NCBI GenBank assembly: GCA_903928275.1
Contig: CAIYQJ010000183.1
Coordinates: 1-21,196 of the forward strand
Source of the DNA: an uncultured Chloroflexota bacterium
GTDB taxonomy: Bacteria; Chloroflexota; Limnocylindria; Limnocylindrales; CSP1-4
Direction of reading: 5' to 3'
Length of the DNA: 21,196 nucleotides
A program made the translations under genes and the position numbers. Position 1 is the first letter of the stretch. Every line of letters begins with the position of its first letter. Positions 15,376-21,196 of the stretch are shown here, piece by piece. Below the pieces are notes generated by a model, which ran no database searches, was not told the origin of the DNA, and worked only from the letters and a program-made list of their open reading frames with translations.

Positions 15376-15421
15376 GAGCGCCCCGCGTCCGCGGCATGAT
15401 CGCCACGGACGCGGGGCGCTC
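15376..15421 (+). terminator. Strong hairpin between xylF and xylH (partial terminator or mRNA stabiliser)
   Basis: A perfect 16-bp GC-rich stem (15376-15391 with 15406-15421) encloses a 14-base loop that can pair further (GGC/GCC). It starts 20 bases after the xylF stop and ends 34 bases before the xylH start. There is no T-run after it, so full termination is unlikely. It probably protects the xylF end from 3' exonucleases or reduces read-through, giving more binding protein than permease. Confidence 0.7.
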
Positions 15422-15455
15422 CATGTGTCGTTAATCCGGTTCGAGAGGCGCCGCG

Positions 15456-16772
15456 ATGAGCGAGGCAACGACCGCACCCCCGACCGCGACCGGCGAGCCG
15501 AGAGGCCGATCGTGGCGCTCAGTGCTCCAGGCCCTGGAGCTCGACACCCGGATGCTGGGGATGATCGGCGCCCTGGCGGTGATCTGGCTCTTCTTCAACC
15601 TCCTGTCGGGCGGGGCCTTCCTCACCCCGCGCAACCTCTGGAACCTGTCGGTCCAGAGCGCGTCGATCGCGATCATGGCCACCGGGATGGTCCTGATCAT
15701 CGTGTCGCGGAACATCGACCTCTCTGTGGGTTCGATGCTCGGCTTCCTCGGCTACACGATGGCGATGGTCCAGGTCAACTGGCTGCCGAACGTGCTCGGG
15801 GTCAGCTACCACGAGTGGTACATCTGGGTCATCGCGATCGCCGTCGGCCTGGCACTCGGTGCGGTGATCGGGACCTTCACCGGCTTCATCATCTCGTACG
15901 GCGGCGTGCCGTCCTTCATCGTCACCCTCGGCGGTCTGCTCGTCTGGCGCGGCCTCATCTTCCGGTACGCCCAGGGCCAGACCCTCGCTCCGCTCAACGA
16001 GACGTTCCAGCTCTTCGGCGGCGGACCCAAGGGATCGCTTGGCGACGTGTTCAGCTGGATCCTCGGCCTCCTCGCGTGCGCCGGGATCGTCTACACGCTC
16101 ATCGCCGGCCGTCGACGCAAGCGGCGGTATGGCTTCCCGGCGCGCCCCCTGTGGGCGGAGGCCGCCGTCGGCGTGGTCGGCTGCGCGGCCGTCCTCGCGG
16201 CGGTCTGGATCGCGAACAGCTACACCTGGCCGGAGGCGCTCGCCACGCAGTACGCACAGGCGCATGGGATCACCGAGCCGCCGGGCGGCCTGATCATCCC
16301 GACCGGGATCGCGATCCCGGTCGTCGTCATGCTCGGCGTGGGCCTCGTCATGACGTACATCGCGACCCGCCGGCGCTTCGGGCGATACGTCTACGCGATC
16401 GGCGGCAACCCGGACGCGGCCGAGCTCGGCGGCATCAACGTGCGTCGCACGATCATGATGACCTTCACGCTCATGGGGATCCTCGCGGCCATCAGCGCGG
16501 TCGTGCAGACGGCACGCCTGAACGCCGCCGTGACGGGGCTCGGGACCCAGAACGAGCTCGACGTGATCGCGGCCGCCGTCATCGGCGGCACCTCGTTCGC
16601 CGGCGGGATCGGGACCATCCCCGGAGCGATCCTCGGCGCGGTCGTCATGCAGTCGCTCCGATCCGGGATGCTCCTGCTCAATGTCGACTCGCCGACCCAG
16701 GACATCGTCGTCGGCGTGGTGCTCGTCGCGGCGGTCGGCTTCGACTCCTACCTCCGGCGGCGGGCCGGCTGA
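15456..16772 (+). CDS. xylH: D-xylose-type ABC transporter permease
   Basis: A 438-residue inner-membrane permease of the carbohydrate CUT2/BPD_transp_2 type. About ten hydrophobic segments are visible, including 34-51, 66-84, 122-150, 153-165, 200-217, 236-254, 281-305, 333-350 and 383-425. Family signatures are RNIDLSVGSMLGFLGY (86-101), GGVPSFIVTLGGLLVWRGL, YAIGGNPDAAELGGINVRR (the EAA-like loop contacting the ATPase) and DVIAAAVIGGTSFAGGIGTIPGAILGA. An Arg/Lys-rich cytoplasmic loop (RRRKRR) lies near residue 220. It forms the channel for the sugar bound by XylF. GAGAGG precedes the ATG at 15456. xylG follows 17 bases after its stop. Confidence 0.93.
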   Translation: MSEATTAPPTATGEPRGRSWRSVLQALELDTRMLGMIGALAVIWLFFNLLSGGAFLTPRNLWNLSVQSASIAIMATGMVLIIVSRNIDLSVGSMLGFLGYTMAMVQVNWLPNVLGVSYHEWYIWVIAIAVGLALGAVIGTFTGFIISYGGVPSFIVTLGGLLVWRGLIFRYAQGQTLAPLNETFQLFGGGPKGSLGDVFSWILGLLACAGIVYTLIAGRRRKRRYGFPARPLWAEAAVGVVGCAAVLAAVWIANSYTWPEALATQYAQAHGITEPPGGLIIPTGIAIPVVVMLGVGLVMTYIATRRRFGRYVYAIGGNPDAAELGGINVRRTIMMTFTLMGILAAISAVVQTARLNAAVTGLGTQNELDVIAAAVIGGTSFAGGIGTIPGAILGAVVMQSLRSGMLLLNVDSPTQDIVVGVVLVAAVGFDSYLRRRAG

Positions 16773-16789
16773 GCGCGGGAGGGCATGAC

Positions 16790-17695
16790 ATGACGATGCA
16801 GCCGCACGAATCGTCCGATCTCGACCAGCCGGGGGGCCAGCCGTTCCTCCAGGAAGCCGAGCCGCCGGCCCTCCCCGAGTTCCGACCGCCGACCGGTCCC
16901 GCGGCCCGGCCGTCGGACGCGCGCGTTCCGCTCGTCGAGATGCGCGACATCTACGTCGCGTTCGGCGGCGTTCATGCGGTCGAGGGCGTGTCGGTCGACC
17001 TCCACGCAGGTGAGGTCGTCGGGCTCGTCGGCGGCAACGGCGCCGGCAAGTCCACCCTGATCCGCACCCTGTCGGGCGCACACTCGGCCGACTCGGGCCA
17101 GATCCTCATCAACGGCCAGCCGGTGGAGATCAAGAACCCGCGCGACGCCAAGGCGCTGGGCATCGAGACGATCTACCAGACGCTCGCGCTCGCGGACAAC
17201 ATCGACGCCGCGGGGAACGTCTTCCTCGGCCGCGAGCTCAGCTCGCGTCTCGGGTCGCTCGACGACGCGGCGATGGAAGCGGCCACGCGCAGCGTCATGG
17301 GACGGCTCAACCCACGGTTCAGGAACTTCAAGACGCCGGTGAAGTCGCTGTCGGGCGGTCAGCGTCAGTCCGTGGCGATCGCGCGGGCGGTCCACTTCAA
17401 CGCGAAGATCCTCATCATGGACGAGCCCACCGCCGCGCTGGGCCCGGCCGAGACCGCCCAGGTCCGCGACCTCGTGACGCAGCTGAAGGAGGAAGGGATC
17501 GGCATCTTCCTCATCAGCCACGACATCCACGACGTCTACGACCTGTCCGACAGGATCAGCGTCATGCTCCAGGGGAAGCTCGTCGACACGGTGGTCAAGG
17601 ATCGGGTGACGAAGGACGAGATCCTCGCGATGATCATCATGGGGAAGAAGCCCGGCGAGGTCACCCAGACGGAGCTGGCCGAGCTCCACAGCTGA
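16790..17695 (+). CDS. xylG: D-xylose-type ABC transporter ATP-binding protein, single cassette
   Basis: A 301-residue cytoplasmic ATPase that powers the XylH permease. After a ~45-residue Pro/Glu-rich extension it has one ABC cassette: Walker A GGNGAGKST (81-89), Q-loop Gln130 in ETIYQT, signature LSGGQ (187-191), Walker B ILIMDEP (207-213) and H-loop His244 in ISHDIHD. Classical XylG/RbsA/AraG proteins of this transporter class carry two fused cassettes (~500 residues). This protein has one and ends naturally at KKPGEVTQ, so the pump must work as a homodimer, as in FrcA-type systems. The ATG at 16790 has GGAGGG six bases upstream; the frame open back to 15425 is shadow over xylH. A terminator follows. 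Confidence 0.91.
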   Translation: MTMQPHESSDLDQPGGQPFLQEAEPPALPEFRPPTGPAARPSDARVPLVEMRDIYVAFGGVHAVEGVSVDLHAGEVVGLVGGNGAGKSTLIRTLSGAHSADSGQILINGQPVEIKNPRDAKALGIETIYQTLALADNIDAAGNVFLGRELSSRLGSLDDAAMEAATRSVMGRLNPRFRNFKTPVKSLSGGQRQSVAIARAVHFNAKILIMDEPTAALGPAETAQVRDLVTQLKEEGIGIFLISHDIHDVYDLSDRISVMLQGKLVDTVVKDRVTKDEILAMIIMGKKPGEVTQTELAELHS

Positions 17696-17700
17696 CCGAC

Positions 17701-17715
17701 GGCCCGCTCCGGGCC
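17701..17715 (+). terminator. Small hairpin after xylG
   Basis: GGCCCG-CTC-CGGGCC starts five bases after the xylG stop. It sits directly before the larger stem at 17730-17756, and the two may act together to end xylG transcription. It has no T-run. Confidence 0.4.
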
Positions 17716-17729
17716 CCATCGCGTCGTCC

Positions 17730-17756
17730 GTCGGGCACCGGCTTCCGGTGCCCGAC
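17730..17756. terminator. Bidirectional terminator between convergent xylG and xylB
   Basis: GTCGGGCACCGG (17730-17741) pairs perfectly with 17745-17756 around a three-base CTT loop. It lies between the xylG stop and the xylB stop (17758) and can fold on either strand. T-runs are absent on both sides, as in many high-GC genomes. Its position between convergent operons makes termination the likely role. Confidence 0.7.
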
Positions 17757-17757
17757 C

Positions 17758-19272
17758 TCATTCCCGGGAGGTGCCGGGCGCCGCCTGCATCCGCGGGAAG
17801 AGCGGAGCCAGGGCCGGATACAGGTCGCGGTAGAGGGCATGCGCCTCCGCGTACGCCGCAGCGTCCGGGCCCGGCTCGGCGCTCGGCGTCGCCACGACGA
17901 GCGCCGAGCACGCGGCGTCGACGTCCGGGTACCAGCCGGCACCCACGGCTGCGAGGAGGGCGGCGCCGTAGGCCGCTCCCTCGGACGTGTTCACCGTCGC
18001 GATCTCCGCGTCGAGCACGTCGGCGAGGATCTGGCGCCACAGCGCGCTCGCGGTGCCGCCGCCCGATGCGCGGATCTGGTGGGGCACCGGCATACCGGCC
18101 GCCGTCATGAGGTCCAGGCCGTCGCGCAGGCCGAACGCCACGCCCTCGAGGACGGCGCGCGTCATGTGGCGTCGGTCGTGGGTCACCGTCAGGCCGATGA
18201 AGGCGCCGCGGGCGAGCGGGTCGGGGTGCGGGCTGCGCTCACCCGAGAGGTACGGCAGGAACCAGAGGCCATCGCTGCCGGCCGGCGCCTCCGCGGCCGA
18301 CGCGACGAGGTCGCCGAACGGCTCACCCGGCGCCAGCGCGTCCCGGAACCAGCGCAGGCTACCGGCTGCCGAGAGCATGACGGACATCATGTGCCAGCGT
18401 CCCGGCAGGGCGTGACAGAAGGCATGGACGATGCCGTGCGGCTCGTACAACGGCCGGTCCGTCGTGGCGAACACGACGCCGGACGTCCCGAGCGACAGGG
18501 CCACCGTGCCCGGCACGACGGCGCCCACGCCCACCGCGTTCGCCGACTGGTCGCCGCCGCCGGCGACGACCGGCGTCCCCGCCCGAAGCCCCGTGGCAGC
18601 CGCCGCGTCGGCGGTGATCCTGCCCGTGACCTCCGGTCCCTCGAAGGTGGGCGGCATCCACGCGGGGTCGATGCCGAGGGCCGCGAGGACCTCCGGGGAC
18701 CAGTCCCGTGCCACCAGGTCGAAGAGCAGGGTGCCCGCGCCATCGGCCTTGTCGAGCGCGTAGTCGCCCGTGAGCCGGAGCCGGACGTAGTCCTTCGGCA
18801 GGAGAACGTGCGCGACCCGTCGCCAGACGTCGGGCTCGTGGTCGCGGATCCAGACGAGCTTCGGCGCGGTGAACCCTGTGAGCGCATCGTTGCCGGTGAT
18901 CTCGATGAGGCGCTCCGGCCCCACGGCCGCGCGAATCGCATCGCACTCGGCGGCGGTCCGCTGGTCGTTCCAGAGGATCGCGGGTCGCAGGACCTCGCCG
19001 GCACGATCCAGGAGGACGGCGCCGTGCATCTGGCCGGTGAGGCCGACGGCCGCCACGTCGGCGCCGGAGACGCCCGTGGCGGCGAAGACCGAGCGGATCG
19101 CGGCGATCGCCCCGTCCCACCAAAGACCCGGATCCTGCTCGCTCCAGAGCGGGCGTGGGACGTCGAACCCGTATTCGGCGACGCCGATCCCGCGGACCGC
19201 GCCGGTGCCGTCGACGAGGACGGCCTTCGTCGCCGTCGTGGAGACGTCGATCCCGAGGACGAGGCCGCCCAT
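17758..19272 (-). CDS. xylB: Xylulokinase
   Basis: A 504-residue FGGY-family kinase that phosphorylates D-xylulose to xylulose 5-phosphate with ATP, feeding the pentose phosphate pathway. Visible motifs are GIDVSTTATKAV (7-18), the substrate strand TGQMHG (79-84), WNDQR (101-105), the catalytic Asp241 in AGGGDQSANAVG, the ATP-binding SLGTSGVV, YLSGERSPHPDP, and ASGGGTASALWRQILADV in the C-terminal lobe. Length and motifs fit xylulokinase rather than glycerol or gluconate kinase (QMHG is typical). The ATG at 19272 lies five bases after the xylA stop, so xylA and xylB form one operon. The gene is convergent with xylG. Confidence 0.95.
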   Translation of the reverse strand: MGGLVLGIDVSTTATKAVLVDGTGAVRGIGVAEYGFDVPRPLWSEQDPGLWWDGAIAAIRSVFAATGVSGADVAAVGLTGQMHGAVLLDRAGEVLRPAILWNDQRTAAECDAIRAAVGPERLIEITGNDALTGFTAPKLVWIRDHEPDVWRRVAHVLLPKDYVRLRLTGDYALDKADGAGTLLFDLVARDWSPEVLAALGIDPAWMPPTFEGPEVTGRITADAAAATGLRAGTPVVAGGGDQSANAVGVGAVVPGTVALSLGTSGVVFATTDRPLYEPHGIVHAFCHALPGRWHMMSVMLSAAGSLRWFRDALAPGEPFGDLVASAAEAPAGSDGLWFLPYLSGERSPHPDPLARGAFIGLTVTHDRRHMTRAVLEGVAFGLRDGLDLMTAAGMPVPHQIRASGGGTASALWRQILADVLDAEIATVNTSEGAAYGAALLAAVGAGWYPDVDAACSALVVATPSAEPGPDAAAYAEAHALYRDLYPALAPLFPRMQAAPGTSRE

Positions 19273-19277
19273 CGCGG

Positions 19278-20639
19278 TCAGCCCTCGCGAGCCGCGGCAC
19301 CGTTGCTGCGCACGGCCCAGACCTGCTGGTTCACCAGGCTCTCGAGGTACTCCTGGCGGCCGGATCGCGGCCGCGGGTCGATCCCGCCTGCCTCCACGCG
19401 GTCCGCGAGATCCGCGAGCGAGGCGCTGCCGCCGAGGATCTCGGACCCCAGGGGGCCGTCCCAGCCGGCATAGCGCGCGCCCTTGAGCTCCGCGAGCCTC
19501 CCGTCCTCGATCATGGCCGCGGCCGCGAGGAGCCCCTGGGCGAGCGCGTCGATCCCGCCGATGTGGGCGTGGAAGAGGTCATCGCGATCGCTGCTCTGCC
19601 GGCGGAGCTTCGCGTCGAAGTTGAAGCCGCCGGTCGTGAGGCCGCCGCCCCGGAGGATCTCGTAGAGCGGGAGGGCGAGGTCGTCGACCGAGTTGGGGAA
19701 CTGGTCGGTGTCCCATCCGTTCTGCGGGTCGCCGCGGTTCGCGTCGATCGACCCGAGGATCCCGTTCGCGATCGCGTACGCGACCTCGTGGTGGAAGCTG
19801 TGGCCCGCGAGGGTCGCGTGGTTCGCCTCGATGTTCAGCTTGTACTCGCCCTCGAGTCCGTTGCGGACGAGGAAGCCGTGGACGGTCGCCGAGTCGTAGT
19901 CGTACTGGTGCTTCGTGGGCTCCATCGGCTTCGGCTCGATGAGGAGCGTCCCCTCGAAGCCGATCCGGTGCTTGTGCTCGGCGACGAGGTGGAGGAAGCG
20001 GGCGAGCTGCGCGCCCTCGCGCCGCAGGTCGGTGTTGAGCAGGGTGTCGTACCCCTCTCGGCCGCCCCACAGGACGTAGTTCGTCCCGCCGAGGCGCTGC
20101 GTCACGTCGAGCATCATCCGGACCTGGGCAGCCGCGTACGCGAAGACCTCCGGGTCCGGGTTGGTTGCGGCGCCCGCCTGGTACCGCGGGTGGGTGAAGA
20201 GGTTCGCGGTCCCCCAGAGGAGCCGGGCGCCGGTCCGCTCCTGGTAGCCGAGCGCGTCCTCCGTGAGCGCGTCCATGTTCGACCGGAACTCGGCGAAGCT
20301 CGCACCCTCCGGCGCGACATCGCGGTCGTGGAAGCAGTAGTAGGGGACGCCGAGCTTCTCGATGAACTCGAACGCCACGGCCATCTTCTCGCGTGCCGCG
20401 TCCATCGGATCGCGACCCGCGTCGAGCCAGGGGCGGTCGAGCGTCCCGATCCCGAACATGTCGCGGCCGTCCCACGCGAACGAATGCCACAGGCAGACGC
20501 CGATCCGGAGGTGCTCCTCCATCCGCTTGCCGAGCACGAGGCGGTCGGGCTCGTAGACCTTGTACGTCAGCGGGTCGGGCGAGTGAAGCCCGCCGAAGCG
20601 GATCGGCTCCACCACGCCCGAGAAGAAGCCACCGTCCAC
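19278..20639 (-). CDS. xylA: Xylose isomerase
   Basis: A 453-residue class II (longer) xylose isomerase that converts D-xylose to D-xylulose using two divalent metals. Catalytic and metal residues are visible: His104 and Asp107 in YCFHDRD, WGGREGYDTLLNTD (191-204), Glu235 and Lys237 in IEPKPMEPTKHQYDYD, Glu271 and His274 in NIEANHATLAGHSFHHE, Asp310 and Asp312 in GWDTDQFP, and Asp342 in GGFNFDAKLRR. The GTG at 20639 is chosen because GGAGG lies seven bases upstream and VDGGFFSGVVEPIRF is a normal N-terminus. A longer frame from a TTG at 20738 would run through the operator. First gene of the xylAB operon, with a XylR-type site 81 bases upstream of the start. Confidence 0.96.
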   Translation of the reverse strand: MDGGFFSGVVEPIRFGGLHSPDPLTYKVYEPDRLVLGKRMEEHLRIGVCLWHSFAWDGRDMFGIGTLDRPWLDAGRDPMDAAREKMAVAFEFIEKLGVPYYCFHDRDVAPEGASFAEFRSNMDALTEDALGYQERTGARLLWGTANLFTHPRYQAGAATNPDPEVFAYAAAQVRMMLDVTQRLGGTNYVLWGGREGYDTLLNTDLRREGAQLARFLHLVAEHKHRIGFEGTLLIEPKPMEPTKHQYDYDSATVHGFLVRNGLEGEYKLNIEANHATLAGHSFHHEVAYAIANGILGSIDANRGDPQNGWDTDQFPNSVDDLALPLYEILRGGGLTTGGFNFDAKLRRQSSDRDDLFHAHIGGIDALAQGLLAAAAMIEDGRLAELKGARYAGWDGPLGSEILGGSASLADLADRVEAGGIDPRPRSGRQEYLESLVNQQVWAVRSNGAAAREG

Positions 20640-20707
20640 GCTCGATCCTCCGTTGCTCCGGCCCCGACATGTCGGCGCGCCATGGCCGCCGCCGTCCCCC
20701 GCCCCGG

Positions 20708-20716
20708 ACGGTACCA
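20708..20716 (-). promoter_or_regulatory. Possible extended -10 of the xylAB promoter
   Basis: On the minus strand this reads TGGTACCGT, the extended form TGN-TANNNT. A TTGTGC at 20740-20735 could be a loosely spaced -35 (20 bases). Transcription would start near 20702, and the operator at 20720-20742 would cover the upstream promoter elements, as expected for repression. Confidence 0.35.
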
Positions 20717-20719
20717 CAT

Positions 20720-20742
20720 GTTTGTTCGAAAGAAGCACAAAC
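20720..20742 (-). promoter_or_regulatory. Candidate XylR (ROK) operator upstream of xylA
   Basis: Perfect six-base arms GTTTGT (20720-20725) and ACAAAC (20737-20742) are separated by 11 bases, with one further symmetric C/G pair. This is AT-rich against a GC-rich background. The site shares the TTTG-N13-CAAA core and 17 of 23 bases with the xylR leader site. XylR operators of the ROK family are known to have this kind of dyad. Confidence 0.65.
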
Positions 20743-20864
20743 CATCCACGCGGCCGGGAGACGGGCTCGAAGGGCAGGGCTCGGCGTCAGGCGCGATCGC
20801 GTGGCTGGCGCCATGCGTCGATGGTCGCGAGGTCCCGGCGCCGCCTGCCCTGTCGAGCGCTTCC

Positions 20865-21196
20865 TCAGCGGCCCGCCTTGAACGGGTAGACCACCCAGGC
20901 GTCGGTCTCGAGGACGAAGTGGTCCGGGACCGCGAGCACCACGGAGTGGCTCGGCTTGTAGTGGAGCACCGCGGTGGTGGGCCGGCCACCTGCAAGGCGT
21001 ACGCGATCGATCACCGCCTGGATGGTCGTGCCCGTGTCCCAGACCTCGTCGACGATCAGCACCCTGCGGTCATGCAGGAGCGGATCGGCCGGGAACTGGA
21101 GGAAGGACGGACGATCCGCGGGCCTTCCCTCGTCGTCGTAGAACGCGACGGCCGCCACGACGATGTTGCGGATGCCGAGGCGGTACGCGAGCATGC
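20865..21196 (-). CDS. Phosphoribosyltransferase, C-terminal part (5' end outside window)
   Basis: At least 110 residues of a type-I phosphoribosyltransferase running off the window edge. The PRPP-binding signature is VLIVDEVWDTGTTIQAV, followed by AVLHYKPSHS and the ending DAWVVYPF. That ending is typical of the Gpt-like purine salvage group (xanthine/guanine/hypoxanthine), which makes nucleotides from bases and PRPP. The first visible Met, in MLAYRLGIRN, is probably internal, because the family has a beta-strand and loop (usually ending in GG) before this helix. The gene is co-directional with xylA but 225 bases away, with the xylA promoter between, so it is a separate unit. Confidence 0.8.
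   Translation of the reverse strand, partial: MLAYRLGIRNIVVAAVAFYDDEGRPADRPSFLQFPADPLLHDRRVLIVDEVWDTGTTIQAVIDRVRLAGGRPTTAVLHYKPSHSVVLAVPDHFVLETDAWVVYPFKAGR

Noticed and set aside
17839..19473. 544-codon plus-strand open frame opposite xylB
   Set aside because: Antisense to a clear xylulokinase; composition is that of a shadow frame.
20640..20738. TTG at 20738 as an upstream start for xylA
   Set aside because: The 33 extra codons run through the operator and the promoter, while GGAGG lies seven bases before GTG 20639.
1..21196. tRNA, rRNA, CRISPR array, insertion sequence or attachment site
   Set aside because: No cloverleaf-like, direct-repeat array, transposase or terminal inverted repeat pattern was seen anywhere in the window by reading; a covariance-model scan was not possible.

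Overview
The window is very GC-rich (about 70% by eye), densely packed and bacterial. GTG starts, GTGA/ATGA stop-start overlaps and long antisense open frames are all common. The gene content and style (a DnaX/HolB-type clamp-loader end, a P1B-5 metal ATPase with a hemerythrin tail, a xylose locus with a ROK regulator, CRTAC1 and haloperoxidase-like proteins) would fit a soil or freshwater Chloroflexota such as the Limnocylindria/Ellin6529 lineage. A high-GC actinobacterium is not excluded. The taxon is an inference; there is no rRNA or other marker here.

Layout. (1) 1-2644, plus strand: the 3' end of a DNA polymerase III delta'-like gene, acylphosphatase, a small unknown protein, a protein with a PD-(D/E)XK-like nuclease signature, and a two-hotdog acyl-ACP thioesterase, tightly spaced or overlapping. 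(2) 2646-5006, minus strand: a P1B-5-type metal ATPase with the TPC membrane motif and a fused C-terminal hemerythrin domain, tail-to-tail with the thioesterase. It is followed by a 337-bp non-coding stretch with a perfect 24-bp palindrome. (3) 5344-12568, minus strand: a five-gene run transcribed as Gfo/Idh/MocA oxidoreductase, membrane-anchored vanadium-haloperoxidase/PAP2-type protein, CRTAC1-like (FG-GAP plus ASPIC/UnbV) exported protein, M24-like 'pita-bread' protein lacking metal ligands, and aldose 1-epimerase. The oxidoreductase is preceded by a possible nine-codon leader ORF whose stop overlaps its ATG. (4) 12657-17756, plus strand: ROK repressor (xylR), then xylF-xylH-xylG, with a strong hairpin between xylF and xylH. 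(5) 17758-20742, minus strand: xylB and xylA, convergent with xylFHG across a bidirectional terminator. (6) 20865-21196, minus strand: the 3' part of a purine-type phosphoribosyltransferase.

How it fits together. Regions 4 and 5 form a complete D-xylose uptake and isomerase pathway. XylF binds the sugar, XylH/XylG import it, XylA makes xylulose and XylB phosphorylates it. Two similar 23-bp sites (TTTG-N13-CAAA core) lie in the xylR leader and in front of xylA, and are the likely XylR operators. The aldose epimerase and the Gfo/Idh oxidoreductase next door could also act on sugars. The haloperoxidase-like/CRTAC1 pair in the same run is less easily explained and is the most open part of the window, together with the DxK-signature gene pair and the palindromic sites.
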